Positions 34,511 through 47,144 of a stretch of 64,000 nucleotides of DNA are shown here, in pieces. Source of the stretch: Ascochyta rabiei (taxonomy: Eukaryota > Ascomycota > Dothideomycetes > Pleosporales > Didymellaceae); the NCBI RefSeq assembly GCF_004011695.2, contig NC_082415.1, positions 1,302,001 to 1,366,000 of the forward strand, given 5' to 3'. A model generated the notes under the pieces. It searched no databases. It was given only the letters and a program-made list of their open reading frames with translations, and was not told where the DNA came from. Numbering within the stretch: position 1 is the stretch's first letter; the number at the start of each line of letters is the position of its first letter. A program made the translations under genes and the position numbers.

Positions 34511-37280
34511 GCTAACGACAATCGTCTATTGGAAAGCGGGTGAAGCAGACGGCAAATTGAAAGTGATGCAAGGCCTCGTATATGAAGAAACGAAAAAGCT
34601 AGTGAGTCAATGCGTTGTTGCGCTACCTGCAGCGGTTCGTTGCATCGGTGAGGCTCTGGGTTGCGTTGCGGCGAGAAGGCCGTTTAGGGTCGCCAAAACT
34701 GCAGGCATGATGTGATCCGAGCCGGACGAACGCCGGTGCTGAAGATGGCAGATGTCCACAATTATGTTGTCCACAGCCTAGATCTTACACGACCAAAAAA
34801 CTTGGGTGTGTTTTCCGAAGTGAAGGCCTCCTACGATGTACTGTCATAGATGGTATTGTTCCAAGCAATCATAGCTGGTGTAGTCAAGAAGTGCTGGTCC
34901 AGGCATGTCTCAGACATGGACCTGGATGAACGATATCAGCCGTGAATTCCTGGCTGCAAGCAATAGCAAAAGTAAAAACAGCTGGTAGCACATGTGACCA
35001 CAGTACCATCCGCACGGCTGTCATATCTGTCCGCCAAGTTTGTGTTTGTAGATTTTTTGAAAAGTCCGGGTCCCTAGGGAAGCCAAAACCCGTACCAAGC
35101 ACTTTTTCGACAGCGAGGATACCCCGTGCAAGGGCAAAAACATCGTGACTCTCCAACAGCAGAGACAGCCAGAGGTCTCATTGCCTCGGGAAGGACTCAG
35201 TGTTCAGCGCACAAGCCACCCGCAAAGATTCGGCTTCTCGTCCATCATTCGCAAACCCAGACCAACGAAATGGCAAAAAGAACCGTAGCTCTTCGATGGG
35301 GAGTCGAACAATCTAACCCCGACCTCCTGCGAGCTGTCCTGAGGATGACAAGCAGAAATACTGACTACTGTACCATAGAAGATATCCAACTTTAAGCTGG
35401 GAAGAGGTGTGAACAATGACCAAAAGCATATTTATTTATTTATCATCATTATGTTATAATAGTGAGCCTTGAGCACATCATTTGTCAATTGCCATCGTTT
35501 CTGGCTCTATTGTTGTTTATCCCAGCCGTGTCCCTGGCTGGGTACAGAATAATAGACTCTGTTGTGTACCCCAGCAGTGTCCCTGGCTGGGTACAGAACA
35601 ACGGACTCCTCTCACGCCCCGTGATCGAGTCGGGCAGGCCTCGTCATGAAATCCAGTCCAAGTCGCAAGACGGGCAAGACCGCCTGTCACCAGCAAACGA
35701 AGCAGAATCTCCGAGATGTGAGATCTTTGTACCTCGGAGCCTCGCAAACATCTTTCGCACGACACCGTAAGGCCAGAGGGTAGACGTTGTCACGATCGGA
35801 TGGATACCGTTTGGCAGCTTGGGTGCTCCTGATGGGAGACGATGCGCTCAAAGCAGCGATCGATTCGAGAGAACTGTGCACACGGTTCGTGCTTACGGGG
35901 CAACGGTATGCATACCATCAGTCGCAACGGCAGGATAACCCTTGGTGTGCGTAGATCGTGGAACAAAGGGCTCGCCAAAACTTTCCTTGATAAGTATCTA
36001 GGATCCTGCAGCTACTGGTATGGTTGCTGCACTTGACGACAGGGAGCGTGGCGGTGCATAGGGGCTCCACGTGCGACGTTGGACGGATCAGCCGCACCTG
36101 CATTTGCGGTGATCAAGATGCGTGGAGTGGAGTGGAGTGGAGCAAGGCAGAGCAGGCAGATGGTTGTGACCAAGCGACTGAAGGAACAAGCTCTCGACTC
36201 CAGCCGATCATTGCTTAACAGCGAACGACCGTTGGACAAGTTTGGCACTATACTTCAGCCAATCTCGTATCAAACGACCCATCATTTCCGCACTGCAGTT
36301 TTCTGCTCACTCGAAACACTTCTCCAGTCCCGCAGGCGAAGATCCGAATCACCGTCTCGCCCTAACGCCTGCGTAGACTCCGAAGCCTCGTCCCGGACAT
36401 GGTTCAACTGAGTGGCGTCAGCACTCTAGCCCACGTGCAAGGCGTTCGGCGATCCTCGTTGGATGCTCTGGGTGAGAAGCGGCGCAGAAAGTCAGCCGTT
36501 CTATTGGCAACATCGCCAACGAAGCTTGGCTGGTGTTCGATAAGCTGATGCCCGTGATGAGTCCTGCGCCGAGCATTCATAAGGCCTCTGATGACGAGGG
36601 AGTAGTCGCTCGTGTCTCGAGCGCAAGAGAAGAAAAGATAGTCACCGACGCTCCGCAATAGAGTCAATACACATGGCGAAAGACTGCCGGCCTGAGAGTG
36701 GCGCTTCCACCTGCAGCACACTATTGGTGAGTTGAGCCAGGGTTGGAGTCGTCCCTCAGGACCGCCCGTGGCTGAGCCCGAAGCAGGCTGTCCTCCGCCT
36801 CAGCGAAGTACGAAGACATTGGCCAGCGGTGCCCTTGGTCCCCAACCTCACTCAGCCCTGACTCTGACTGTCTTCCCCCTTCCACTCCTCACTCGAAACC
36901 GCAGCTGCAACTGCTGGATACTTGCCTGTCAGAAGCGTGGTTGTGACAGAACGACGCACCGTTGCCCCAGCGCACACCTGCCTCGGCCGCTAGCCGTACC
37001 CACTCACGCACCGAACCGTGCCGCAGCTCTCAGGAACCGCCCGCCGCCCGTTGGGCTGAACGAGGTCGACGCCGTGCGATTCTTCGCTCGTTGAAGAGAG
37101 CGCAGGGAGACTTTGTTCGCTGCATAGAGACAGGCACCCCTTCATTCGCTCTTTGTTTAGCGGGCTGAGCTGTCTGTTGCGACACTTGGTTGATAATCCC
37201 GCGCGCCAGGCACAAAGCACACCTGAATCGCGAACCAGCCACCTGCCCCGCCTCCGCCTCAGGCGCGCTGCGACTGCGAA
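34511..37280. other. 2.8-kb intergenic stretch
   Basis: No gene is supported between the dehydrogenase and the four-TM protein. It contains a pair of 49-bp-spaced direct repeats (35521-35610) and a short (GTGGA)n-like tract near 36122. A minus-strand open frame at 34884-35156 has protein-like stretches but no ATG and no domain. Confidence 0.45.
35521..35610. repeat. Two direct repeats each containing a CCCAGCC/GGCTGGG hairpin
   Basis: Copies start at 35521 and 35570 (period 49 bp) and share about 40 bp with a few substitutions. The first contains a perfect inverted repeat, CCCAGCC-(8 nt)-GGCTGGG; the second has CCCAGCA. The origin is unclear. Confidence 0.75.
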
Positions 37281-38316
37281 ATGCCCTCCGGCCAAGGCGA
37301 CTATGTCAACATCGCCGAGGGCAAATCCGAGACTCACGAGCGGACGCCGTGGTATTGGCGCTCCATCGCGCTTGCGGCATCCTGGATGATCCTGGGGGGG
37401 TAAGTTGCGCGTCGCTCTGTGACGGATGACAAGGAAGCTAAGAAGCAATAGCTACCTCATTCTGCCCGGCCTGTATGCCCGAAACCCCGATCTCAAGATC
37501 AGTCAAGCTGTATTGTCAGTCTTTGTTGTCGCGCTCCTGACTGCAGGATACTCCTTTACGGCGCTGCTATGCTTTGCGTGCCACAACGATGAGTTTCAGG
37601 CGGAGAGTGTCTTCTTGTAAGGGCCCCCAAACCAACATCGGTGTCACTGCTAACATGGCCCCAGGCCAGCCCTCGCCTCGTCCGTCTTCGGACTCGCTAC
37701 GCTTCTCTACAATTTTCTTGTTTCGCGCAGCTATGAGTGGGGCAGAGCTGCGGTGAGCGCCACCGTCACCAGCGGCGCCGGAACCATACTCTATGCTGCC
37801 TTGCTTTTCTGGAAACGCCGCCGTATTGCCAGGGTGCGCAAAGGAGCCACACAACGTTCGAACCTCTACTCCGAGCAGTCCTACTACGAGAACTACATCC
37901 CGAACATGTACCCATCGGCCGTTCGCACGGCATCGCAGCCGCCCCTAGCCCCAGTAAACGAAGACGACCCTGTCAACCAACAAATGGCGCTGTTGATGCT
38001 GCGAGACGCAAGGCCGAGCCCAGACGCGAACAGCTCCACCTTTCGAATAGACCTACCGGAGGATAGAGAAGAACTGGAGAGATTTGAGAGAAGCCAGGAG
38101 TTGGTTGGTACACCACAGCAGTCACATAACGCGGTTTGGACTCGCGATCGAGCAAACAGTAGACCGGATAGCTTGAGTGAGAGCCAAGCCTGGCAACAGT
38201 GGCACGGCCGAGGTCGGACGCAACACCGCCCTTCAAGCAGCGACCTGCGAAGCAATCACTCAAGAGGCTTGAGTAGAGAAGAGCGGAGACGCGAAATCGA
38301 GCTTGGTCGTCTTTGA
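37281..38316 (+). CDS. Four-TM membrane protein with long cytosolic tail, unrecognised
   Basis: Three exons (37281..37399, 37452..37616, 37665..38316) give 311 aa. Introns are 52 and 48 nt with GTAAGT and GTAAGG donors. Four hydrophobic segments are visible: RSIALAASWMILGGYLIL (spans junction 1), AVLSVFVVALLTAGYSFTAL, ALASSVFGLATLLYNFLV and SATVTSGAGTILYAALLF. The C-terminal 170 residues are hydrophilic, with KRRR after TM4 and Ser/Arg/Gln-rich sequence to ELGRL. The layout resembles uncharacterised fungal plasma-membrane or vacuolar proteins. I do not recognise a functional family. Both junctions fall inside or beside membrane segments and restore them, which supports the model. Confidence 0.75.
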
Positions 38317-38792
38317 GCGAGCCGCCGCCAGCTTGGCCGAATCGAGCATACAAAGCGCACTGGTGTTCCGGATTTGGGTGTTCATGGAGTCGTCATGACA
38401 TGTTATGGCCTGTCTTGCTGTTTCGGCGTACTTGGAGTTGTTCCTGAAATGATGTTGTGTACGTTTCGACTGAGATCTGATGCGAGAGAAGATATCCTGT
38501 GCGCTTCGGCGTTGTAGTAGTACTGTTGCGATTTGAATACAATAACAATTAGCAGAGTGCAAGCTGTATGTGCTACAGGAACCAGGTTTGAGAAAGAAAA
38601 AACGTGCGTAGAGTTTGCGGAGCAAATTGGATGTTTGACATTCTGGTGATGTTTTATTGTCGTACTTTTCGTCGACTTTGGTATATTGGTAGTGGATGCT
38701 CGAATGCGTGTCAGGGCCATTCGATTCAATGAGACTGGCGAAAGGAAAAAGAATTCATCTTCGTCGTCGCGTCCAGGCCAACCTTCATGGTT
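38317..38792. other. Intergenic between convergent genes
   Basis: Shared 3' flank, 476 bp. Nothing was recognised. Confidence 0.45.
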
Positions 38793-40166
38793 TTAGACCT
38801 TAATGGCGAATTGCTTCAGGTACTCGTAGTGCTCCACGTTCTCATCCACAGTCTCACGGATGAACTTCGCGCCGTCTTCACCGTATTTCTCCTTCCACTC
38901 GGCGTCTTCCTGCTCTCTGGTCTTCTGCACCTTCTTCTGTTTGCAAGTCAGTCGTCTGTATCGGATTAAGAGAGTGTCGGAAAACACACGTGAGTCCTGG
39001 CTCGTAGCTCGGTGCTGTCAATAGCATCCTCGTGGAAGCCCTTCCACTTCTCAAACTCCCTCTTGGCGAGCGCCTGGTCTTCTTCGGTGTTCCATACTAG
39101 CATTTCTGGTTTGTAGTCGATTCCAGTGGTCTTGCACACAGCTTCGATCATGCCGGACGGGTTGTCAAGTAGGTCATCAGCGTCAACAACGCAGATTTCT
39201 ACGCCCTGCCCATTGCCGTTGGTGCCGTTTGTCTCGCCAGTCTGACCAGCAGACTTGGGGCCGACGATACCTTCCTTGCGGAGGTAGTCAAACAACTCGC
39301 GAAGCTCGACGTAGCCAGCCTCATCTTTACGAAGATAGTCCCAGCCAGTCAGCTTGCTCAGCGGAGGAAGTGTGCAGCGGTAGTAGCTGGGAATGCTGTA
39401 TTTGGGGTGGCGGATGAGGAAGATGAAGTGGTACGTCTCAAGGAGGCCTTTGGGAAGGACCGTTGGATTGCCGGGTTCTCCTCTCGTGTCGTACGGGTAT
39501 GGTTCGCCTGAGCGATCTTCCCTCGTCTGTACGGGTGAAAGTTCGGTGGTATTTGTTCCGACACCGCGGCGGTAGTTGGACATTGATGGGCAGATTGTCG
39601 TCGGTCTGGGCTTGCCCTGGGGTGGGATCCAGTACTGTGCCATGTCCTTGATGAAGGCGCGTTTGCCCTGTGTAACGTTAGCATGCAATCTACCAACTTG
39701 GATTTTGCTAGGCAAGTCAATCGAGTTGACAGCTTTCGTGCTCGCCGAGGCCATGAATGACGCTGGTTAACCAAAAGAAGCAGTTGACAAGACGAGCAAC
39801 TTCTTTGGCGAGCCAACAAGAGGGTGTAATGGGGACGAAGCTGACTGGACGGTTTGGGAAATACGTACCTCGGCGTTGTCTTTCGCAATCCTGTCAAAAA
39901 TCGTACGGTATGTGCTGTTGGCGTAGCCACTCTCCTGCCTCTCCTTCTCCATCTCGGGGCCTTCATATCGATAACCAATACGCTCAGGTCCAAAGTAGTA
40001 TGCGTCGCCAAAAGGCTCGTGTACGCATTGAAGATCCCGGCGGGTCATGAAGACCTGCACACTGTCAGTGACTCCCGGCTATTTTAGATCAGTGCAGACA
40101 TACTCGCTCGAAGGCCGTTGAGCAGGCCCTGGGGTGGGTAGCACAGAAAATCGGTTTCCCGGACAT
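38793..40166 (-). CDS. Sulfotransferase-like P-loop protein
   Basis: Four exons (40166..40104, 40054..39869, 39667..38990, 38936..38793) give 356 aa. Introns are 49, 201 and 53 nt. The N-terminus MSGKPIFCATHPRACSTAFER carries the phosphosulfate-binding-loop-like THPRACST. Following segments are VHEPFGDAYYFGPERIGYR, GKRAFIKDMAQYW and FIFLIRHPKYSIPSYYR, the RHP motif being the 3'-phosphate-binding region of sulfotransferases. The DADDLLDNPSGMIEAVC segment is also typical. The family transfers sulfate from PAPS to unknown acceptors; many fungal members are unassigned. The first exon is only 63 nt and was found by extending upstream from a motif-bearing exon that lacked a proper start. Confidence 0.82.
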
Positions 40167-41471
40167 CGTGCTGTATCTGGCACTGGTACTGAATGAGGAA
40201 TCTATGTTCCAAGACTCTCACAGAGATCTTCAGGCAGTGGTGGGTATGGTTCAGATATGTTCCAAGCTAAACGCGCAAATGCTTCCAGAATGTAGGGTCT
40301 CGAGGATCCTTTATGGAAACCGAGAGCCTGAGCAAGCAAGGTAAAGCACTGGACGTAAGCGAATCCACAATTCTCGTTGAGCAAATGCTCAAACGCGGAT
40401 AGGCGTCAATCTAGTGGACCTAGAACAGACTTCTGGAGTCAATCAAAGGCACCGGACACGAGGAGAGCGGGAACGACAACCGCTGTGCAGTGGCACCGAG
40501 TGCCCGTGGCGTATGAGAGACAGGCACATTGTCTTCGGCTGCCTCGGCGCCTTGCTGGATAGCTGCGGGATGCTGCAAACAAGCCACTGCCGAGAGTCTC
40601 GCAGCCGTGTTTGGCGATGGAGGGGTTGGACTGGGGTGTGATGTCACAGAGACTTTCGGGAAAGGTCCCCACTTAGCGTGGGCTAGTGTGCGAAGTCGCG
40701 ACTGCCCGTCGGTTTGTCGCTGAACAGCAGTCTGCTTGGAGTAGTCTGCGGCAAACACACGATAATCGCGCAGTCTCGATTCGTTTCTGCGGAAGAATCA
40801 TCCTTGATGGTGTGCACTGGCTTGAGCACGTCAAAACTGGGCTGGATTACGCTCACGGAGGTCGGCATGATAGGGCAAACTCTTCACAGCTGCCTTCTAT
40901 CATCCCTCCTTTACTTTAATCTATCAAACCATCATAGTGGTCGTCCCACACTGCGCCCAGCAATCATCGTGTCGACGCCACGTATTATACACATGGTGTA
41001 CGGCAGCTGCCATGGTCAGCAGTTAGACAAAAAGGGGAGGCGAGTGAGCACGTCTTGCGTGTGGAAACTCCGACCACATTCACATCTCACAAGCTCGAAA
41101 ACCTGCGAGTCGCAGCTACAGTCAGCCTTTTGGTCAGGGTAGGGACGCCTGGTGTGCGCCTGGCCCAACCTGCACTCTGTGAGGATACATGATTGTTGCT
41201 ATTGGATACTCATCGCCTCTTTAGACTGTCACGCACGTTGAGCAATCGCTGCTGCTGCATAAGAAACCGCAGAGCCGGATCGCACAACATCCAGTATCAT
41301 TAGTATCATGCACACCTTTGTCCACCGTGGCGCCGAAAGCTGAGCCTCTGTGTGTAAGTATTGCTAATAAGCAAGATCAATATCGCTAACTGCCTTCGCC
41401 AAAATCTCCACACCTGCAGCTTTCAGGTCAGCAAACACGAAGCAAAGGGAAAAACACACCAGCAAGATTCA
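40167..41471. other. Intergenic, no supported gene
   Basis: Promoter of the sulfotransferase-like gene and 3' flank of the F-box gene, 1.3 kb. Open frames here have no domain or splice support. Confidence 0.45.
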
Positions 41472-44400
41472 CTAACTCGCAGAGTTTGCCCCAGTATTGA
41501 CCCTGTCCGAGAGCTGCACTTTACCAGAAAACCTCCCTGTACCACCACTAAGCAGACCATCAAACTCAACGGCCCTCGCGGCTTCAACATCCTCCCATCC
41601 ATGCCTTAAATCCCACGCCGTTTCCAGGGCAGCGAGCTCACTAGAGTCAACTTCCTGCACGATTTCACCTAGGTACGGCCACCTGGAGCTCAGCATTGCA
41701 GGCGAGAGTGCGTTGTAGCGTTTTGTGAAGACAGGATTGCGCAGAGCGGCAGCGAAACCGTTTCCTGTTTCGATGGTGGATTGATCGATTCCAGGGTGGA
41801 GATGGGGTAACTTTGCGTAGCCGCAAGAGATGAAGGAGACACATTGAAGAGACGTGGTGCGAGTTGGGATGGCCTGAGAGTGCGGAGACTCGAAGTCAAA
41901 GAGATTAGTGCCGGGGGAAATCTGGTCAATGATTTCCATCCATGAACCCTCGCGGGGTCGCGTCTGCAGGACTGAGCGAGCGCCGTCGGCTGGGGCGTTT
42001 GTGAACGGGGCGACGAGGGCACCTTGGCCTGCAACAAGTTGTTGCATAAGACTGACTTGAGTAGCGAGATGGTTAAGGTGTGTCATATGGGTGATGTTGA
42101 GCTGCTGCTGGGCTTGCGGATGCTGCTGCACTGAATGTTGTCTCAAAGACAACCTATTACTTCTGTGGGGCTGGGCGTTCGCAATCTGGGCACTGTGCAA
42201 TTGCTGTTGCAGTTGGTTTTGTAAGGCATTGATATGTTGTTGCTGGATGCCGCCTGCATTGGCTTGCATTTGCTGAAGCTGAACGATCAATGACTGAATG
42301 TAGGAATTCAGTACTTGGTTGTTTGCTGGCAAAGGATGCGCTTGAGCCGCATTTCCACCGCCGTTATTGTTATTGTTGAAGTGCAATAAAGTCACTGCCA
42401 GTTGCTGGGCTACAGCTGCGTTCTGAGGATTTGCTTGCTGGGCGGCATGTGCATTTCCGATGGGTCGAAGCATTGCTGTCAACGAGACGGAATCCATGTT
42501 CAAATGCTTCAAGCAGTATTTGTCGTGTATCTTGACAAACTCCAAAAGAGCAGAGGGGGTGATCCAACAATTACGCAACGTAAACTCTTCCAGATATGGA
42601 AAGCGTAATAGAGCTTGCTGAAGTATATTGCCATCTTGTACCAGAGCTGTTTCTACAGTTGGAAGCAACGGGTCTGCATGCATACGAGCTTCCAGTGGCA
42701 ATAGTGGTGCTGGCATCAGGAGCTTGTTCCTGGCATGTAATCCTTCTGCGTGCTCGCCACCGGTAGTGAATCCGATCGTCAGCTTTTTAATTGTTGGTCG
42801 TGAAGCGATCTGAGCAAGCAAAAGCTCGCAGAAAATGTCAACTCGTTCGGTCGGATCCATTACTGATGTGTCAACAAAGCCAGCCTCGTCCTTGTACACT
42901 GTCCTCCAGCCGGGTACAATCATGAGGGTGACATGCTTAAGGTTCGGCAGCGCATTCCAAAAGTCTGCACGATTCAACATAGAGATGTACCGATCGGGTA
43001 AGCTCGAGATGTTGAGTGTGTGTACCTGGTGAAATGTAGCTGGATTGTCAAGGATGGAGAGCATATAGGAAGATGTGAACGCGCGTTGAGCCCACTCTGT
43101 TTCTAAGAGCCATTCGCTCTGCAGTTTTGATAGAGTAGCGGGTGTAATCGAGCTTGCGACCTGCGCAGCGTCGCTGGGCTGCAATGTTGTACTAGTAAAC
43201 AACACACCAGCGTTCGTAAGATGTTGACCCGGCATGTGGCGATCATACAGATCAGAATCTCCGAATGTTTCTGAAAAATCGGAGTTGGTTATATCTTGAG
43301 GTTTAGCATCGTGCACAATGTGAGCATCCAAGAAGGGCAGCGTTGGTTGGACTGTAGCCAGCAGGCCAGTCTCTTGTGCTTGTATCAACGGGCGTCCGCC
43401 TTCAAGCTTAAAGAGCGTTGCTATTCGGACATCTTCTCCTACACGGGCATGCATGGTATCAATGTGGTCCCAGAGCTCCTGCTGAGCTTGTGCACGACGG
43501 TCTGGGACTTTTCGACGACATCCGAAGATGCTGGGCGGCTTTTGCAAGATATGTGCGCGAATAGATCGATCTGGGCCGTTCAGCCATCCGAGGCCATTAT
43601 CGATAGAGAGTGCGAGTTCTTTAACCTTGGTAAGCTCCGAAAAGGCCGTTTTCATCCGAGGCGTTTCGTCGGCTGCAGACTCAAGACCAGCGATAGCATC
43701 GAATCGTCGGTACTCTCCAAATGGCCACTCGTATTTGCCCCAGAAGCTAGTCTTCTGTTCGGTGACTGGCTTCAGAGGGGGTGCGGAAAGAGACGTCTCT
43801 GTTACTTCAAAACTCATCGCATACCTGACGATGTGTCTTCCGAACCCGCGGAAGACGTCAAGACTATGGCCAACGTATGCTTCGTCGCAATTGCCGTTCC
43901 TCCACCAGTACTCTGGTTTGCTAATTCTCGCACATTTTTTGCCCTTTCGATCAGGCTTCGGTTCTTGTCCTAACATGCCATAGATTTCCATGTTGAAGGG
44001 AACTACGACTGTCTTGAATGCAGCTTGGGAGGTGCAATCGTTCAACTCATGGCTTACCAGACGAAGAGACTTGATGTCATCGCGGTTAAGATGCTCAATA
44101 ATCTGTTCCACAAGCTCCACTGGTAGCTGCCAAAACGGACGCCCTCTGCTGAGCGGAGGATTATCAGATTCGTTCTGAGATTCACTTTCTACACTGGTTG
44201 AATTCGCTCGTCCGCGAAGGTTGTACCTGTTCTGGCTAGTTTTCTGTCCTCGTCCACTCAGCTCGTCGACTTCAGGCGTATTCCCATTCGTGTCGAGCAT
44301 GGAGTACCGAATGGGTAGCTTTGCTGAGCTACGAAATTTAGGCCAGATATCGTTCGCTTCAGAGTCTGGTACTGTATCATGGTAAATCATTGCGGTCACT

Positions 44401-45319
44401 GCACCTTGCTTCTTTAGAGTGTTCAACAAGTCTTTTCCAGCTGCATCTTCGAACCTTTCTCTTGTTCGCTTAGATGGTCCACCCATTGTATGATATGTCC
44501 GACCGAAAGGGTCTGTAGAGGCAGCCCCCGAGCGTTCGAAAGTGTTCGCACGGCTCGCGCGATCGGAAATGTCGCTATCAAAGTTGTCGAATGCGTGCCC
44601 GAGAAGTCCAGCGTCTGTACGGTACCCTTGTGGCGCTGAAGCCTCTGGCTGCGAATTGGCGGCCTGAGACCGAGTATGTATACGACGCAGGATGGGGTTC
44701 GCGTGGTTGCGAAGTAGGTTATCCTCGAGTACACCGTCTTGCAAAGCTGATGAGCAGCCGAGCCCGTTTAGAGACCGTCCAGGCTCGTCGTCCGTGTCGG
44801 GACCGGCTCTTATCGATGAAAGGTCTACGCGCGATGGTGAACCGATCGCCGAGTCCGTTCCTGCCCTTGACGGGACTTGACGCGCGAAAAGACTCGACCT
44901 TGGTGCGCGCCCGCGCAAAGACGAATTGGTGTGAGGAGCCGTGTTTGGATTTTCAATAACTACAGATTCGGCGAAGGGGTCGAGGCGTGATCTCGGACTG
45001 CAGCGGCGTGGAGAATGCTGGCGCTGGTGCTGGCACTGTTAGGCTCGATATTACGGGCAAAGGCAAGCTAATAAGCTTTGGGACAGCTGATTAGAGATAG
45101 AAATTCGTCTGCCGATTCTCTGCATACAGGAAAGAAGCGGTCTGCTGAATGTCCAGCGCGTTGCGTCTGTGCCAGACGTACCTGATCTGGACCGTTTGCT
45201 ACGGCCTCGTCATCGCTCCTACTGCCTTCTTCTTCCAGTCGCTTACGGCGACTTCTCAGTGTTGTTCGCAGAGAAATGCTCCGCTTCTGCGATCCAGAAG
45301 AGCTGTCATTGCTGGCCAT
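41472..45319 (-). CDS. Large F-box protein with Asn/Gln-rich tracts
   Basis: Exon 1 (45319..45182) encodes MASNDSSSGSQKRSISLRTT to GPDQ. A 146-nt intron (GTACGT donor, CCTAACAG acceptor) leads in frame to exon 2 (45035..41472), giving 1,233 aa. The F-box (PFWQLPVELVEQIIEHLNRD and following) lies at about 345-390 after a disordered, Ser/Arg-rich 340 residues. A leucine-rich, repeat-like region follows, with spacing such as FRYLEEFTLRNCW and LKHLNMDSVSL. At about 930-1030 there is an NNNNN run and a Gln-rich segment. F-box proteins recruit substrates to SCF ubiquitin ligases through Skp1; the substrate is unknown. The long exon has no internal stop. Confidence 0.85.
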
Positions 45320-45957
45320 AGCGGACGGTGTGAATTTAGGCCGTAGTTTGCTATGGAACTCTGCTGGGTGGGTCTCAGCCTGCTGAATTATGGAAGAACA
45401 AAGCGTGTCAGCCTCAATGACTGGTTTATGGTGGGGTATCGAATAGTATGGAGCTGGCACACAACATCAGCGGAAGGCGTGGTAGCATGAGTGATGGTGA
45501 GTGCAGTAGTGAAGGTGAAGGTGGAGCTCAAGTTGTCTGCGGCTCTGCGACTTCCCCACAATGACGCCAATCAATAGCAAGTGGGTCGACGCTAGTTCCA
45601 CGGACCGCCGTACCTTGCATCGCATGCCTCCAGGGACCATGCACGTCCGCACTACTCTGTCCCATACAAACCGATTTACATATTTACAGAGCGGCCATGT
45701 ATATTTTGTTGCGATGACAGCGATGACCACGGCGGCAGTGCGACAGCGCTTCCAAACGCCATCACCTTTCGCGACTGCAGTCCAGAGTGTACCCTCGAGA
45801 GGACAGTGAGCCTGTTCTTCCAGGCAGCAACATAAAGAATTCACCATTTAAGAATGCTCCACCCTGGACGCCTGACAACAGATACCACGCGCTCCCAGAA
45901 CACAACGATTTCATCCTCACACCGACATATCAACACAGTAGTACAACAGCTGCAACT
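45320..45957. other. Divergent promoter between two genes
   Basis: This 638-bp region lies between the F-box gene (-) and the next gene (+). The open frame running upstream from 45958 has only a GTG start at 45787 and is probably 5' leader. Confidence 0.45.
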
Positions 45958-47066
45958 ATGTCTATCCTTTTGAGCCTACCGCGAGAGTTGCGAGAGGAGA
46001 TTCTTCACTACCTCACGCTGCCAGGGATGGTGTACACGTCTAATGCCGAAACCTACTCGCAACTACCCGCTTCCAGAAAGCCTGGAAGAGCCTACATCGA
46101 TTCAAGAATCTACATGCCATGTCACCCACCAGCAAATCTTTTGGCTACGTGCAGACAACTGCGTCAGGAGTGTCTGGAGCATCGTTTCCATCTGCTCAAC
46201 TCTCCTAGAGCAGTCGAGGTCGAAGAGACCAGCACTGAGATGGACAGCAACACAGCGATCTTCAAGAAGCCGGGCACAGACTTGGATGAAGCGGCCGAAC
46301 GAGCTGGAGACGATGGTGTGACTCCTCGTCTTACCCTGGAGGTTCAGAGGGCGCAGCGTAATCCGTTTGGCTTCTCCATACCTGTCCGTGAAGAATTCTC
46401 GCCTCGGTTGTTAGCATTGCTACCCCTTATGCGGACAGTGCGAAAGCTGAGGTTGGTTGTTTGGCCGGGCTTCGACTGGTGGAACGGCCCGCCCCAAGTA
46501 TCGCCGCTCGAACAGTGGAGACAGCGAAGGGCCCTTCTCAAGCGTGTCGCCCACCAAGTCGGTCATACTGCGTCGCCGAGCGAGGCTGAACCAGCCAACA
46601 CGAACGATCCTGCTGCAATAAAATTAGATGCCGTATCTGTCGCTGTCGGCAAGATCTTAGATCAGCTACCAGCAGTCGAAGAACTGGACCTCGGTATCTT
46701 CATTGTAACGGGTGATTTGTTCAGATGGGATTTGCCAGACGTCAAGTGGGAGAAGATCCAGCCCTGGCTTGATGGTCCCATCACCAGAAGCGGAGGGCTG
46801 CGGCTTTGCAAGGTCTCGAGGACGTTGACAAGCGTATGGCAGAAGCCCGAGGGCAACAAAGTAAGCCAACAACCGTTTTACGTACAGAAGGAGACACGCA
46901 GCGACATTCTGAACAACAAATGGCATATTGAGAGACACGGTGGCTGGCGCGCTGTGAGTGATACAGAACACTGACACCTTGGTGCCTTGACTGACTGAAG
47001 CTGCAGGCTGCGCTCGAGCTGCCAGAGACTATCGTCGACGAAACGTTTGAGCGAGTGGATTCATAG
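45958..47066 (+). CDS. Unrecognised protein with F-box-like N-terminus
   Basis: Exon 1 (45958..46953) starts MSILLSLPRELREEILHYLT, a short F-box-like helix pair. A 53-nt intron (GTGAGT donor, CTGACTGAAGCTGCAG acceptor) leads to a 60-nt last exon (47007..47066) ending TFERVDS. Total length is 351 aa. NLLATCRQLRQECLEHRFHL is the kind of sequence seen in many Pleosporales proteins annotated as F-box or 'DUF' proteins with local synteny to nothing in particular. RKLRLVVWPGFDWW and VEELDLGIFIV suggest leucine-rich-like strands. The function is unknown. Its stop lies only 80 bp from the transposon at 47147, which therefore occupies its 3' flank. Confidence 0.75.
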
Positions 47067-47144
47067 CGCGCTCGGCTTTACATCTTAAAACGAAACGGAC
47101 GACCTTACTCTCCTGTTATTCTTACTTTATGTTACAGTCCCTTT

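Noticed and set aside
34884..35156. Minus-strand 90-codon frame with protein-like text
   Set aside because: It lacks any domain or joining exon; it might be a gene relic but cannot be supported.
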